IMG/VR virus record: IMGVR_UViG_3300022752_003934
Span: 1-26,551 of that record
DNA length: 26,551 bases
DNA from: a virus
Direction: 5' to 3' (one strand)
Position 1 is the stretch's first letter; each line of letters begins with the position of its first letter. Under the pieces are notes generated by a model that saw nothing but the letters and a program-made list of their open reading frames with translations, ran no database searches and had not been told where the DNA came from. The translations under genes were made by a program, and so were the position numbers. This document shows, piece by piece, positions 1-5,461 of the stretch.

Positions 1-111
1 TCCTCAGGTAGTCTCTGAACCTTTCTCAGATGTATCTGAGACTTGGCTGCTGATTGCCCACTTGGGGTTTCCAGCAATTCATCCGATTTAAAGAGCGCAA
101 AGCACAACTTG
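1..111 (-). other. Group I intron in psbA, 5' part
   Basis: D1 coding stops matching the family right after the codon for Arg335 and is followed by typical group I intron sequence. The last six exon bases GAGCGT pair perfectly with an internal guide GCGCTC (plus positions 93-98), ending in the U.G wobble that defines a group I 5' splice site. Next come a P-like element (AATTGCTGGAAACC), a Q-like element (AATCAGCAGCC), an 8-bp hairpin TCTCAGAT/ATCTGAGA fitting P6, and the R element GTTCAGAGACTA of P7. The S element, P8/P9 and the 3' splice site lie before position 1. A psbA group I intron is known from cyanophage S-PM2; the identity of the insertion site here is inferred from memory. No homing endonuclease is encoded in the visible part. 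Confidence 0.88.
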
Positions 112-1116
112 ACGCTCGTGCATTACCTCCATCCCAAGACCTGCTCTGTTAAGAACATCAGCCCAAGTAGGAATAACACGATTTTGACTATCAATCAGTG
201 ACTGGTTGAAGTTGAATCCATTCAGGTTGAATGCCATGGTGCTGACACCTAGAGCAGCAAACCAGATGCCCACAACAGGCCAAGCAGCAAGGAAGAAGTG
301 CAGCGAACGGGAGTTATTAAACGAAGCATATTGGAAAATAAGGCGTCCAAAGTAACCGTGAGCAGCAACGATGTTATAAGTCTCTTCCTCTTGACCGAAC
401 TTGTAACCATAGTTCTGGGACTCGTTCTCAGTAGTTTCACGCACCAGTGAAGAAGTCACCAGCGAACCGTGCATCGCACTGAACAGAGAACCACCGAAGA
501 CACCAGCAACTCCAAGCATATGGAAGGGGTGCATCAGAATGTTATGCTCTGCCTGGAACACAAGCATATAGTTGAACGTACCAGAGATACCAAGAGGCAT
601 TGCATCAGAGAAAGAACCTTGACCGAAAGGATAGACCAGGAATACAGCAGATGCGGCAGCAACAGGAGCACTATATGCAACGCAGATCCAAGGACGCATA
701 CCTAGACGGTAGGAAAGTTCCCATTCACGTCCCATATAAGCATAAATGCCAATCAGGAAGTGAAAGACAACAAGTTGAAAAGGACCACCGTTATAGAGCC
801 ATTCATCAAGACTTGCTGCTTCCCAAATAGGATAGAAGTGAAGTCCAATAGCGTTGCTAGATGGAACAACAGCACCAGAGATGATGTTATTACCGTACAT
901 GAGTGAACCAGCAACAGGTTCACGAATACCATCAATGTCCACCGGAGGTGCGGCAATGAAGGCGACGATGAAACATACGGTTGCAGCAAGCAACGTAGGA
1001 ATCATCAGAGTTCCGAACCAACCAACATAAAGGCGGTTGTCGGTTGAAGTAACCCACTGGCAAAATTGTTCCCAGGAGTTAGTAGAAGATTGTCTTTGTG
1101 CAATAGTAGCAGTCAT
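112..1116 (-). CDS. psbA: Photosystem II D1 protein, 5' exon
   Basis: Encodes residues 1-335 of D1, the PSII reaction-centre core subunit of the thylakoid membrane, which carries TyrZ, QB and most Mn-cluster ligands. Phage copies are known to replenish D1 during infection. Visible landmarks are the start [10 protein letters not shown], the [11 protein letters not shown] segment, GREWELSYR (Glu at the canonical position 130, the high-light D1 form), [11 protein letters not shown] with TyrZ and Asp170, the [10 protein letters not shown] histidines, and the end MHER with Mn ligands His332/Glu333 in canonical numbering. The ATG at 1116 is chosen because it gives the canonical D1 N-terminus; a frame extension to a GTG at 1173 lies inside a leader hairpin. 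No clear Shine-Dalgarno is seen. The final residues, including Asp342 and the C-terminal Ala344 ligand, must come from a 3' exon after intron splicing. Without splicing the frame adds nine foreign residues and stops at 88. Confidence 0.97.
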
Positions 1117-1280
1117 TTTTCGTAAAAGGGTAAGTAAAGTCCAGGGGGAACTGGATAATACGGTATTTCCCACACCACCCTCCAGTGTGGGTATGAGGGA
1201 CTGTGTTTAACCTCCCCATAGGTCCCGGTTAGGTAGAGGAACTCTGTTACGAATTATGAGAATTCGTAACATTTGTTTAC
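1117..1280 (-). promoter_or_regulatory. Structured psbA 5' leader (PhotoRC-II-like candidate)
   Basis: About 164 bases separate the predicted psbA start of transcription from its ATG, with no ORF. In transcript order they hold an 11-bp hairpin (1271-1245), a possible H-type pseudoknot (TAACC 1231-1227 with GGTTA 1212-1208, crossed by GGGAC 1226-1222 with GTCCC 1201-1197), a 7-bp hairpin CCCACAC/GTGTGGG (1191-1169, 9-base loop), and a 5-bp hairpin TCCAG/CTGGA (1155-1140). Conserved leader RNAs called PhotoRC-I and PhotoRC-II are known upstream of psbA in marine cyanobacteria and cyanophages. I suggest this is such an element from position and structure, not from a covariance match. Confidence 0.5.
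1245..1271. repeat. 27-base perfect inverted repeat upstream of psbA
   Basis: TGTTACGAATT, a 5-base centre, then AATTCGTAACA: 11-bp perfect arms. It sits just downstream of the predicted psbA transcription start, so it could be a 5'-end RNA hairpin protecting the message or a protein operator. The stem is AT-rich and is not followed by a minus-strand T-run, so it is unlikely to be a terminator for the gene upstream. Confidence 0.8.
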
Positions 1281-1281
1281 T

Positions 1282-1289
1282 TATTTATT
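1282..1289 (-). promoter_or_regulatory. Late-promoter-like box before psbA
   Basis: Minus-strand AATAAATA, one base from the T4 late consensus TATAAATA and a fit to the NATAAATA form reported for T4-like cyanophages. It overlaps the -10 of the sigma70-type promoter, so psbA could be read both early and late. The box is short and AT-rich, so chance occurrence is possible. Confidence 0.45.
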
Positions 1290-1315
1290 GTAGCATTGTC
1301 AGGAAATCCTGTCAA
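1287..1315 (-). promoter_or_regulatory. Sigma70-type promoter for psbA
   Basis: On the minus strand TTGACA (1315-1310), a 17-base spacer and TACAAT (1292-1287), which is 11 of 12 consensus bases. Predicted start is near 1280. The -35 and spacer lie in an imperfect 9-bp inverted repeat (1296-1315, one mismatch). The -10 box overlaps the late-type box annotated separately. Confidence 0.75.
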
Positions 1316-1328
1316 TAAGCAAAATGAC

Positions 1329-1493
1329 TCATATCCTATATTCGTCAATTTTGTCTAGAACCTTGTTAAGATATTGATGTGCCAACCATTTTGGATCATA
1401 ACCAGATTTATTCATCCACTCTTTATCCAATTCTGCTTTTATTTTAAGAACTTCACATTTAACAATATCCTTAGTCAGTTGTCCCCTTGGCAT
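1329..1493 (-). CDS. Small conserved cyanophage protein, 54 aa
   Basis: A 54-residue soluble, lysine-rich protein beginning MPRGQLTKD and ending LDKIDEYRI, with aromatic/charged motifs KEWMNKSGYDPKW and LAHQYLNKVLDKID. It resembles a small protein family I associate with T4-like cyanophages; no function is known to me. It lies alone between the hli terminator and the psbA promoter. The ATG is only a few bases after the terminator T-run and no Shine-Dalgarno is visible at normal distance, so its expression probably depends on readthrough or an unrecognised promoter. It is too short for common ORF cut-offs and easily missed. Confidence 0.75.
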   Translation of the reverse strand: MPRGQLTKDIVKCEVLKIKAELDKEWMNKSGYDPKWLAHQYLNKVLDKIDEYRI

Positions 1494-1497
1494 AATA

Positions 1498-1532
1498 CTA
1501 AAAAACTCTGCCCCTTATTTAGAGGCAGAGTT
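1498..1532 (-). terminator. Intrinsic terminator after the hli operon
   Basis: On the minus strand a 9-bp stem AACTCTGCC/GGCAGAGTT (arms 1532-1524 and 1512-1504, 11-base loop) runs straight into a T-tract of six. It follows the second hli stop by 20 bases. The loop contains TCTAAATA, one mismatch from the late box TATAAATA. Confidence 0.88.
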
Positions 1533-1552
1533 GAATGTTATGAAGAATTATA

Positions 1553-1672
1553 TCAGAATACACCAGGAATTACTTGCCCGGTGATCAGATATGCGCCAAC
1601 AGCAGCAACAAATCCAAGCATAGCCAAACGTCCATTCAGGCGCTCTGCTGCTTCAGTAAAAATTTTGTCCAT
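1553..1672 (-). CDS. hli: High-light-inducible protein (short Hli), 39 aa
   Basis: A single-helix chlorophyll-binding-type (CAB/ELIP/HLIP) protein of the thylakoid membrane, thought to protect photosystems of the infected cell from excess light. The core ERLNGRLAMLGFVAAVGAYL at residues 10-29 holds the Hli signature ExxNGRxAMxGF, with the Glu and Asn/Arg that ligate and brace chlorophyll, followed by the membrane helix. At 39 residues it is among the shortest forms, typical of phage hli genes. A good Shine-Dalgarno (GAGGAG, 7 bases before the ATG) lies inside the end of the preceding gene, whose TAA overlaps this ATG (TAATG). It is last in a four-gene coupled operon and is followed by an intrinsic terminator. 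Confidence 0.95.
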   Translation of the reverse strand: MDKIFTEAAERLNGRLAMLGFVAAVGAYLITGQVIPGVF

Positions 1673-1833
1673 TAGTTTTCTCCTCTTTTAGTAATGTTTT
1701 GAATAACTATAAATTTGTCTTTTGGAAGGGTGCCTGCTACACATACTTTGAGTTCGTCTTCATTAGACCAGGCACCACTTTCTACGAGTTCCTGAAGGGC
1801 AAGAGAAAGTTGCCCAAGCATTCCAGCAGTCAT
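1672..1833 (-). CDS. Unknown small soluble protein in the hli operon, 53 aa
   Basis: Not recognised. It starts MTAGMLGQLSLALQELVESG and has an acidic middle (SNEDELKV), then CVAGTLPKDKFIVIQNITKRGEN. No membrane segment. Both junctions are overlapping: its ATG shares bases with the TGA of the 28-aa peptide gene (TGATG) and its TAA with the ATG of the following hli (TAATG), so it is very likely translated together with two Hli proteins. The end of the gene carries the Shine-Dalgarno of that hli. A role linked to photosystem protection is guilt by association only. Confidence 0.75.
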   Translation of the reverse strand: MTAGMLGQLSLALQELVESGAWSNEDELKVCVAGTLPKDKFIVIQNITKRGEN

Positions 1834-1919
1834 CAGTAAGTTTCTGCGACTTTCTCTACAGCATAACTCAAAAGCACAAAAAATGCAACTGAGGTAATGG
1901 TAAAAATTGCTTCAGTCAT
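1833..1919 (-). CDS. Single-helix membrane micropeptide in the hli operon, 28 aa
   Basis: A 28-residue peptide, MTEAIFTITSVAFFVLLSYA then a short polar tail ending ETY. Residues about 4-20 form one hydrophobic helix, with acidic residues at both ends. Size and layout resemble the tiny single-helix subunits of PSII and cytochrome b6f (PsbT, PsbM, PetN and others), but I see no match to a specific one and do not assign it. It is joined by TGATG overlaps to the hli upstream and the 53-aa gene downstream, which argues strongly that it is translated. Well below usual ORF thresholds. Confidence 0.7.
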   Translation of the reverse strand: MTEAIFTITSVAFFVLLSYAVEKVAETY

Positions 1920-2113
1920 CAGAAGATTCCGAAGAAGAAGTTGCCAGTGAGAGTATAAGAAATAATCCCAGCAACAAAACCGACCATTGCCCAGCGTCCA
2001 TTAGTGCGCTCCTTGACTTCGTTGGGGGTCAACATCCCATAGTTTTCATAATACATGGTGGGTTCTTTTGCCCACATGTTTTGTTGTCCGTATTCATTAG
2101 TTGTTACAGTCAT
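1919..2113 (-). CDS. hli: High-light-inducible protein (long Hli), 64 aa
   Basis: An Hli protein with a 30-residue polar, tyrosine-rich N-terminal extension followed by NEVKERTNGRWAMVGFVAGI at residues 31-50, which carries the ExxNGRxAMxGF chlorophyll-binding signature and helix, and the end TGNFFFGIF. The pair of Hli proteins in one operon differ in type (64 and 39 residues), so they are not a recent duplication. I choose the ATG at 2113 because it lies about 20 bases after the predicted transcription start; the frame continues upstream to 2152 but that would place the start inside the promoter. No convincing Shine-Dalgarno. The stop codon overlaps the next ATG. Confidence 0.93.
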   Translation of the reverse strand: MTVTTNEYGQQNMWAKEPTMYYENYGMLTPNEVKERTNGRWAMVGFVAGIISYTLTGNFFFGIF

Positions 2114-2140
2114 TGTACATTCGTTAAGAATTGTTACACA

Positions 2141-2169
2141 ATTATATAGCAAAAATAAAGGGGTGTCAA
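2141..2169 (-). promoter_or_regulatory. Perfect sigma70-type promoter of the hli operon
   Basis: Minus-strand TTGACA (2169-2164), exactly 17 bases, TATAAT (2146-2141), all 12 consensus bases. Predicted start is near 2134, giving a leader of about 20 bases to the hli ATG. The -35 lies in the loop of the terminator of the glycan operon and the spacer contains that terminator's T-tract. Confidence 0.9.
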
Positions 2170-2175
2170 GCCCCC
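2151..2175 (-). terminator. Terminator of the glycan operon, overlapping the hli promoter
   Basis: Minus-strand GGGG, an 8-base loop GCTTGACA, CCCC, then TTTATTTTT, 37 bases after the stop of the last glycan gene. The stem is only 4 bp but all G-C and is followed by a good U-tract. The -35 hexamer of the next promoter is in the loop. Confidence 0.6.
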
Positions 2176-2211
2176 ATCTGTAAAAAATTATACTTATTAA
2201 GTTAAGATTTG

Positions 2212-3003
2212 CTAACCTTCGGGATTTGATGATTCAGAAATTCTACCTACATATGGATCATATTCCATGAGTTCTCGAATTTTCATATTACATCCATGAT
2301 TTTGCCAATAATTAAGTAAGGCATCATGACTTCCTTTATGATAAATTTCAATATGCTCAGGGTGAATTGCCGACCCAAGATCAAGACGATAAAGAAAAAG
2401 AGGAATCGAATAAGTTTTTCCAGAACCAAAAATAGTATCTTCAGAAACTGCTCTTGGTTTTACACCATTATCTAATTTAAATTTATCTCCACGAACATGA
2501 TTTTTAATAATTTTTGCTGCATGATGTCTAGTAATCAAATATGCTGCTGCAGAGAAATCATTAATAAAATAATGATGAAGTCTGATATGAATATTTCCTG
2601 TTGAAATAGTAGTTAATTGAACACAGTCCCAATCGTGAGGAAGATGAGAAATAAAATCTTTCCAAGAAAAATTCCAATACTTTACAATATCTAAAACAAC
2701 ATCATCTTCAAAAATGAGAGCATAATCGTCCGTGCTATTTTCATAAAAATGTTTTATAGCTTTCAAATGTGACATACAGCATCCAATTTCATTCGGACTC
2801 ATATTGTCTGGAGCACGTCCACTTAAATGCTCACATACGTCGTCAACTCTACCATCAAATCCAGCAATACGAGTATGATTTTCAATCTCCCAATATTTAA
2901 ATTGCCCTTCCATATACTCACGACGATGAGTATCATTGTCTAGATTCAACCATAGAATCTGTGGGAGACCTTTGATTTTAAATACAGATTTATTGCGGTC
3001 CAT
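2212..3003 (-). CDS. Glycosyltransferase family 25 (LPS-type)
   Basis: Resembles GT25, the family of LPS beta-galactosyl/glucosyltransferases such as LgtB and LpsA, acting in the cytoplasm on the growing lipid-linked glycan. Visible signatures are the N-terminal LNLDNDTHRREYM strand, GCCMSHLKAIKHF (family SHxxxW/F-like block), the acidic EDDVV motif at residues about 99-103 for metal and sugar-nucleotide, and a later DNGVKPRAVSEDTIFG block. Length, 263 residues, is normal. I choose the ATG at 3003, which overlaps the preceding gene by 14 bases, an overlap size also seen at two other junctions; an in-frame ATG at 3024 is possible. It is the last gene of the island and ends just before the terminator/promoter element. 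Confidence 0.85.
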   Translation of the reverse strand: MDRNKSVFKIKGLPQILWLNLDNDTHRREYMEGQFKYWEIENHTRIAGFDGRVDDVCEHLSGRAPDNMSPNEIGCCMSHLKAIKHFYENSTDDYALIFEDDVVLDIVKYWNFSWKDFISHLPHDWDCVQLTTISTGNIHIRLHHYFINDFSAAAYLITRHHAAKIIKNHVRGDKFKLDNGVKPRAVSEDTIFGSGKTYSIPLFLYRLDLGSAIHPEHIEIYHKGSHDALLNYWQNHGCNMKIRELMEYDPYVGRISESSNPEG

Positions 3004-3814
3004 CGTTAATTCTTGTCCATTCATCGGGAATTAAATCTTTAGTATCGTGATCTTTAGTATAACCTATTTTTCCAAACCATTCAATAGGAGCAATTACCTT
3101 TTTATCCTTATTTAAGGATAACCAAGCCCCCCACCAGGAATATGAAGAGTTGGCAATAATAAAATCAGAGCAAAGTGTCATGAGACACAAATCAACTCTA
3201 TTGTCAGTATTTTCAGAAATTAAAAATCTATCTTCAGAAAACAATTCTTGTTCATTACACCATTTTGGATCATCAGAAAAAACAATTACATTTCGATCAG
3301 ATTCAAAATGAGATAAAGCATGTTCATAATATTTTAAAGAAAGATTATGATGATTTTCAGCATTTTTAAGATAATCAGTTCTACGAATATGGAGAGCAAT
3401 TGGATTCTCAACTGATTCAATCATCTCTTTACACGGATTAAGAACTTCATCCATGAATGTAAAATCTTCACGAATCTCATTTTCAATATGTTTGAAATAT
3501 TTCTCAGACTGAAAATATCCTTGCAAACTTACATGATCTGGGCATAATGCAAAAAGTTCCTCGTCAAAATGAAAATGTCTTTCATGAACAACTGGAGCAT
3601 GTCCATTATTTAATAATCCAACATTTACTTTCAAATCAAAACTATCAAAAAGTTCTGTTCTTAATTTATTTCCAATTCCATCATCTACTGCATCCTTATA
3701 ATAAGGAATAATAATATCTGCACCTATATTTCTGGCAATACCTTTGAGAGATGCATACTGAAACATCTGATTTGCCAGACGACCCATTCTACCAAGAGCA
3801 TTAAATCCAATCAT
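2990..3814 (-). CDS. GT11 alpha-1,2-fucosyltransferase-like enzyme (copy 1)
   Basis: Family GT11 transfers L-fucose, or L-colitose or L-galactose in some members, from GDP-sugar in alpha-1,2 linkage. Signatures seen are GRLANQMFQYASL at residues 11-23, the donor-binding HIRRTDY at 142-148 (the HxRRxDY motif), VIVFSDDPKWC, and the C-terminal NSSYSWWGAWLS block. Length 274 is normal. Shares the frame of motifs and His142 with the second GT11 gene about 2.5 kb upstream, including a near-identical QSEKYFKHIE segment, so the two are paralogues. The donor could be supplied through gmd, the ColD-like enzyme or the GDP-mannose 3,5-epimerase of this operon. It overlaps the preceding SDR gene by 14 bases and has GAGG as ribosome site. 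Confidence 0.9.
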   Translation of the reverse strand: MIGFNALGRMGRLANQMFQYASLKGIARNIGADIIIPYYKDAVDDGIGNKLRTELFDSFDLKVNVGLLNNGHAPVVHERHFHFDEELFALCPDHVSLQGYFQSEKYFKHIENEIREDFTFMDEVLNPCKEMIESVENPIALHIRRTDYLKNAENHHNLSLKYYEHALSHFESDRNVIVFSDDPKWCNEQELFSEDRFLISENTDNRVDLCLMTLCSDFIIANSSYSWWGAWLSLNKDKKVIAPIEWFGKIGYTKDHDTKDLIPDEWTRINDGPQ

Positions 3815-4655
3815 GTTTCATTTCCTCGAATACTTTTGCGATTCCTTGATCAAGTGGAGTTTTGGGCATCCACCACCCAGTAATATAAGTGTCTGCTTCA
3901 TTTCGCTTATCCATTTGAACGCTGTCTTTAGCGATACCTGGTTTTATCTTTACGTCATACTTGCCAATTAGATTAAACTGACCCTGAATCATTTCAGCAA
4001 CAGATTTAATTGAATCATTTCTAAACGAAGTAATATGCAATGGATCTGTTGGTTTGAAATTATCATAACAATTCATCACCGTTTCCAAACCTTCACAGCA
4101 ATCTTCAGCGTAAAGGAATTGTCGTTCTTCTGTTCCGTCAGTTAGCATCTCAAATTCACCTTCTTCAAATCCTTTGCGAATAAGGTCAGTAATTACGTGA
4201 GACTTTTCAGCATCTTTTTCTACACCATAGACATTCCAGAACTTAACAGTTAGTCCACCAAGAGTTTGAGTATAAAGTTCTCCCACCCTTTTCAATACAC
4301 CATAAGGAGAATGACTCATATTGCTCATTTGAGATGAGGCAAATACAAACGGTTTACGGTATTCAGCAAGATACTGAAATACATTTGCCATAAGACGGAT
4401 GTTATTATTAATAAAGTCATAGGTATGCTGATACTTTTTCAGATACCTAGATCCACCTACATCAAATGCAAGAAAGAAAACAAAGTCAGAAACACGAATG
4501 TCATGCATTAGTTTGCTGTTCGGAATCTTGGTTAGATCTTCTTCTTCACCATTTACAATATCAAACTCCGAAACTTCATAACCTTTCTCACGAAGATATT
4601 CTGTCAGATAAGCACCGATCTGACCACTAGATCCAAGAATTAATATTTTTTTCAT
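3801..4655 (-). CDS. NAD(P)-dependent sugar epimerase/dehydratase (extended SDR)
   Basis: An extended short-chain dehydrogenase acting on a nucleotide sugar. The N-terminus MKKILILGSSGQIGAYL holds the GxxGxxG dinucleotide site, and SSQMSNMSHSPYGVLK holds the Ser and the catalytic Tyr118-x3-Lys122 pair. A later RQFLYAEDCCEGL segment fits the family R-x-F-x-hydrophobic-x-D sugar-domain motif. 284 residues is somewhat short, and the usual third glycine pattern is kept. Substrate is unknown; in this context a GDP- or dTDP-linked keto-sugar or an epimer of it is plausible. Start and stop overlap its neighbours (ATGA with the GT2 gene, 14 bases with GT11). Confidence 0.82.
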   Translation of the reverse strand: MKKILILGSSGQIGAYLTEYLREKGYEVSEFDIVNGEEEDLTKIPNSKLMHDIRVSDFVFFLAFDVGGSRYLKKYQHTYDFINNNIRLMANVFQYLAEYRKPFVFASSQMSNMSHSPYGVLKRVGELYTQTLGGLTVKFWNVYGVEKDAEKSHVITDLIRKGFEEGEFEMLTDGTEERQFLYAEDCCEGLETVMNCYDNFKPTDPLHITSFRNDSIKSVAEMIQGQFNLIGKYDVKIKPGIAKDSVQMDKRNEADTYITGWWMPKTPLDQGIAKVFEEMKHDWI

Positions 4656-5461
4656 TTTAATATTTGCATTCTACGGTTTTTAACATAGTCCTGTTTTTCA
4701 TAATACTGCACTAATTGTGTTTTGTCAAATGTCTTGATTGTATTCCAGAGAGACCAGTTGTTGTTAAAATTTGGATTACTGAACCAAGAATTATATGTTC
4801 TACCATGCTCCAAATGATAGACATAATTATCAACTCTAGCAATACGTCTCCCAAGACAACTCATTCGATAATAAAACTCATCATCTTCACAACCCCAAGA
4901 AACAAAGTTTTCATTCATCATGTAAGAATCAATATAAGTTTGACGATCAATAAATTGCGTCCAACCAATTGTTGAATTTGATAAGGTCTTATTTTTATCC
5001 AATACACTAGTATCTAGTTCACTTATAAAAGTCTCAAAAATTTCACTGGTATATTCTGCTTTCCATTGATAAACTCCACACCCATAAGGATAGACAACAT
5101 CAGCTTGCCCTTTATCAATTAATTCATATGCCTCATGATAAGATGAAATTGGTAAAATGCAATCAGCATCGTAGTTAGCGACAATTTTTGTATCGGCAGC
5201 AAGAATTAAATCATTTAAAACTTTACTCTTGCAAAAAAGATTATCATTAGTTTGCTCAAAAATATAGTCTAGATTAGAAGTATCGACATGTTTTTTAATT
5301 TCAGGTAAAGCTCTGAATTTAAATGTTGCATGTGAAGAAACTTCTTTTACAAGAACTTTAGCAGGTATATGCTTTAACAAATAAGAAACAGAAGATATAA
5401 TATTTCTCAATCTATCTTCTGTTTCAATTCTTGTTGGAATGATAAATGTTAAATCCATCAT
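4652..5461 (-). CDS. Glycosyltransferase family 2 with GT7C-type region
   Basis: A GT-A-fold inverting glycosyltransferase. It opens DLTFIIPTRIE, has the metal-binding DAD at residues 98-100 in VANYDADCILP, and a C-terminal VSWGCEDDEFYYRM block at about 187-200. That block is the galactosyltransferase (GT7 C-terminal) signature found in GT2-like chondroitin/LPS polymerising or galactosaminyl/galactosyl transferases. Ends with a histidine/aromatic cluster (YHLEHGRTY). No membrane helix, so probably cytoplasmic on a lipid-linked acceptor. The ATG overlaps the stop of the GT11 gene upstream (ATGATGG, either ATG possible). Confidence 0.85.
   Translation of the reverse strand: MMDLTFIIPTRIETEDRLRNIISSVSYLLKHIPAKVLVKEVSSHATFKFRALPEIKKHVDTSNLDYIFEQTNDNLFCKSKVLNDLILAADTKIVANYDADCILPISSYHEAYELIDKGQADVVYPYGCGVYQWKAEYTSEIFETFISELDTSVLDKNKTLSNSTIGWTQFIDRQTYIDSYMMNENFVSWGCEDDEFYYRMSCLGRRIARVDNYVYHLEHGRTYNSWFSNPNFNNNWSLWNTIKTFDKTQLVQYYEKQDYVKNRRMQILK

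Noticed and set aside
88-111. Nine extra D1 residues after MHER
   Set aside because: This is intron sequence read in frame; the normal D1 tail is missing and the P1 pairing marks a splice site before it.
469-989. Several open frames inside psbA on both strands
   Set aside because: All are shadows of the highly conserved D1 frame.
1117-1173. N-terminal extension of psbA to a GTG at 1173
   Set aside because: The ATG at 1116 gives the canonical D1 start MTATIAQRQ; the extension runs through leader hairpins and has no similarity to D1.
1245-1271. NtcA binding site
   Set aside because: NtcA needs GTA-N8-TAC; the repeat has GTTAC/GTAAC arms with other spacing.
1296-1315. Terminator of the 54-aa gene
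   Set aside because: The imperfect repeat TTGACAGGA/TCCTGACAA is not followed by a T-run and is occupied by the psbA promoter.
1374-1691. Plus-strand open frame of 105 codons across the hli and 54-aa genes
   Set aside because: It is antisense to recognisable hli and a terminator, with no ribosome site and no plausible protein pattern.
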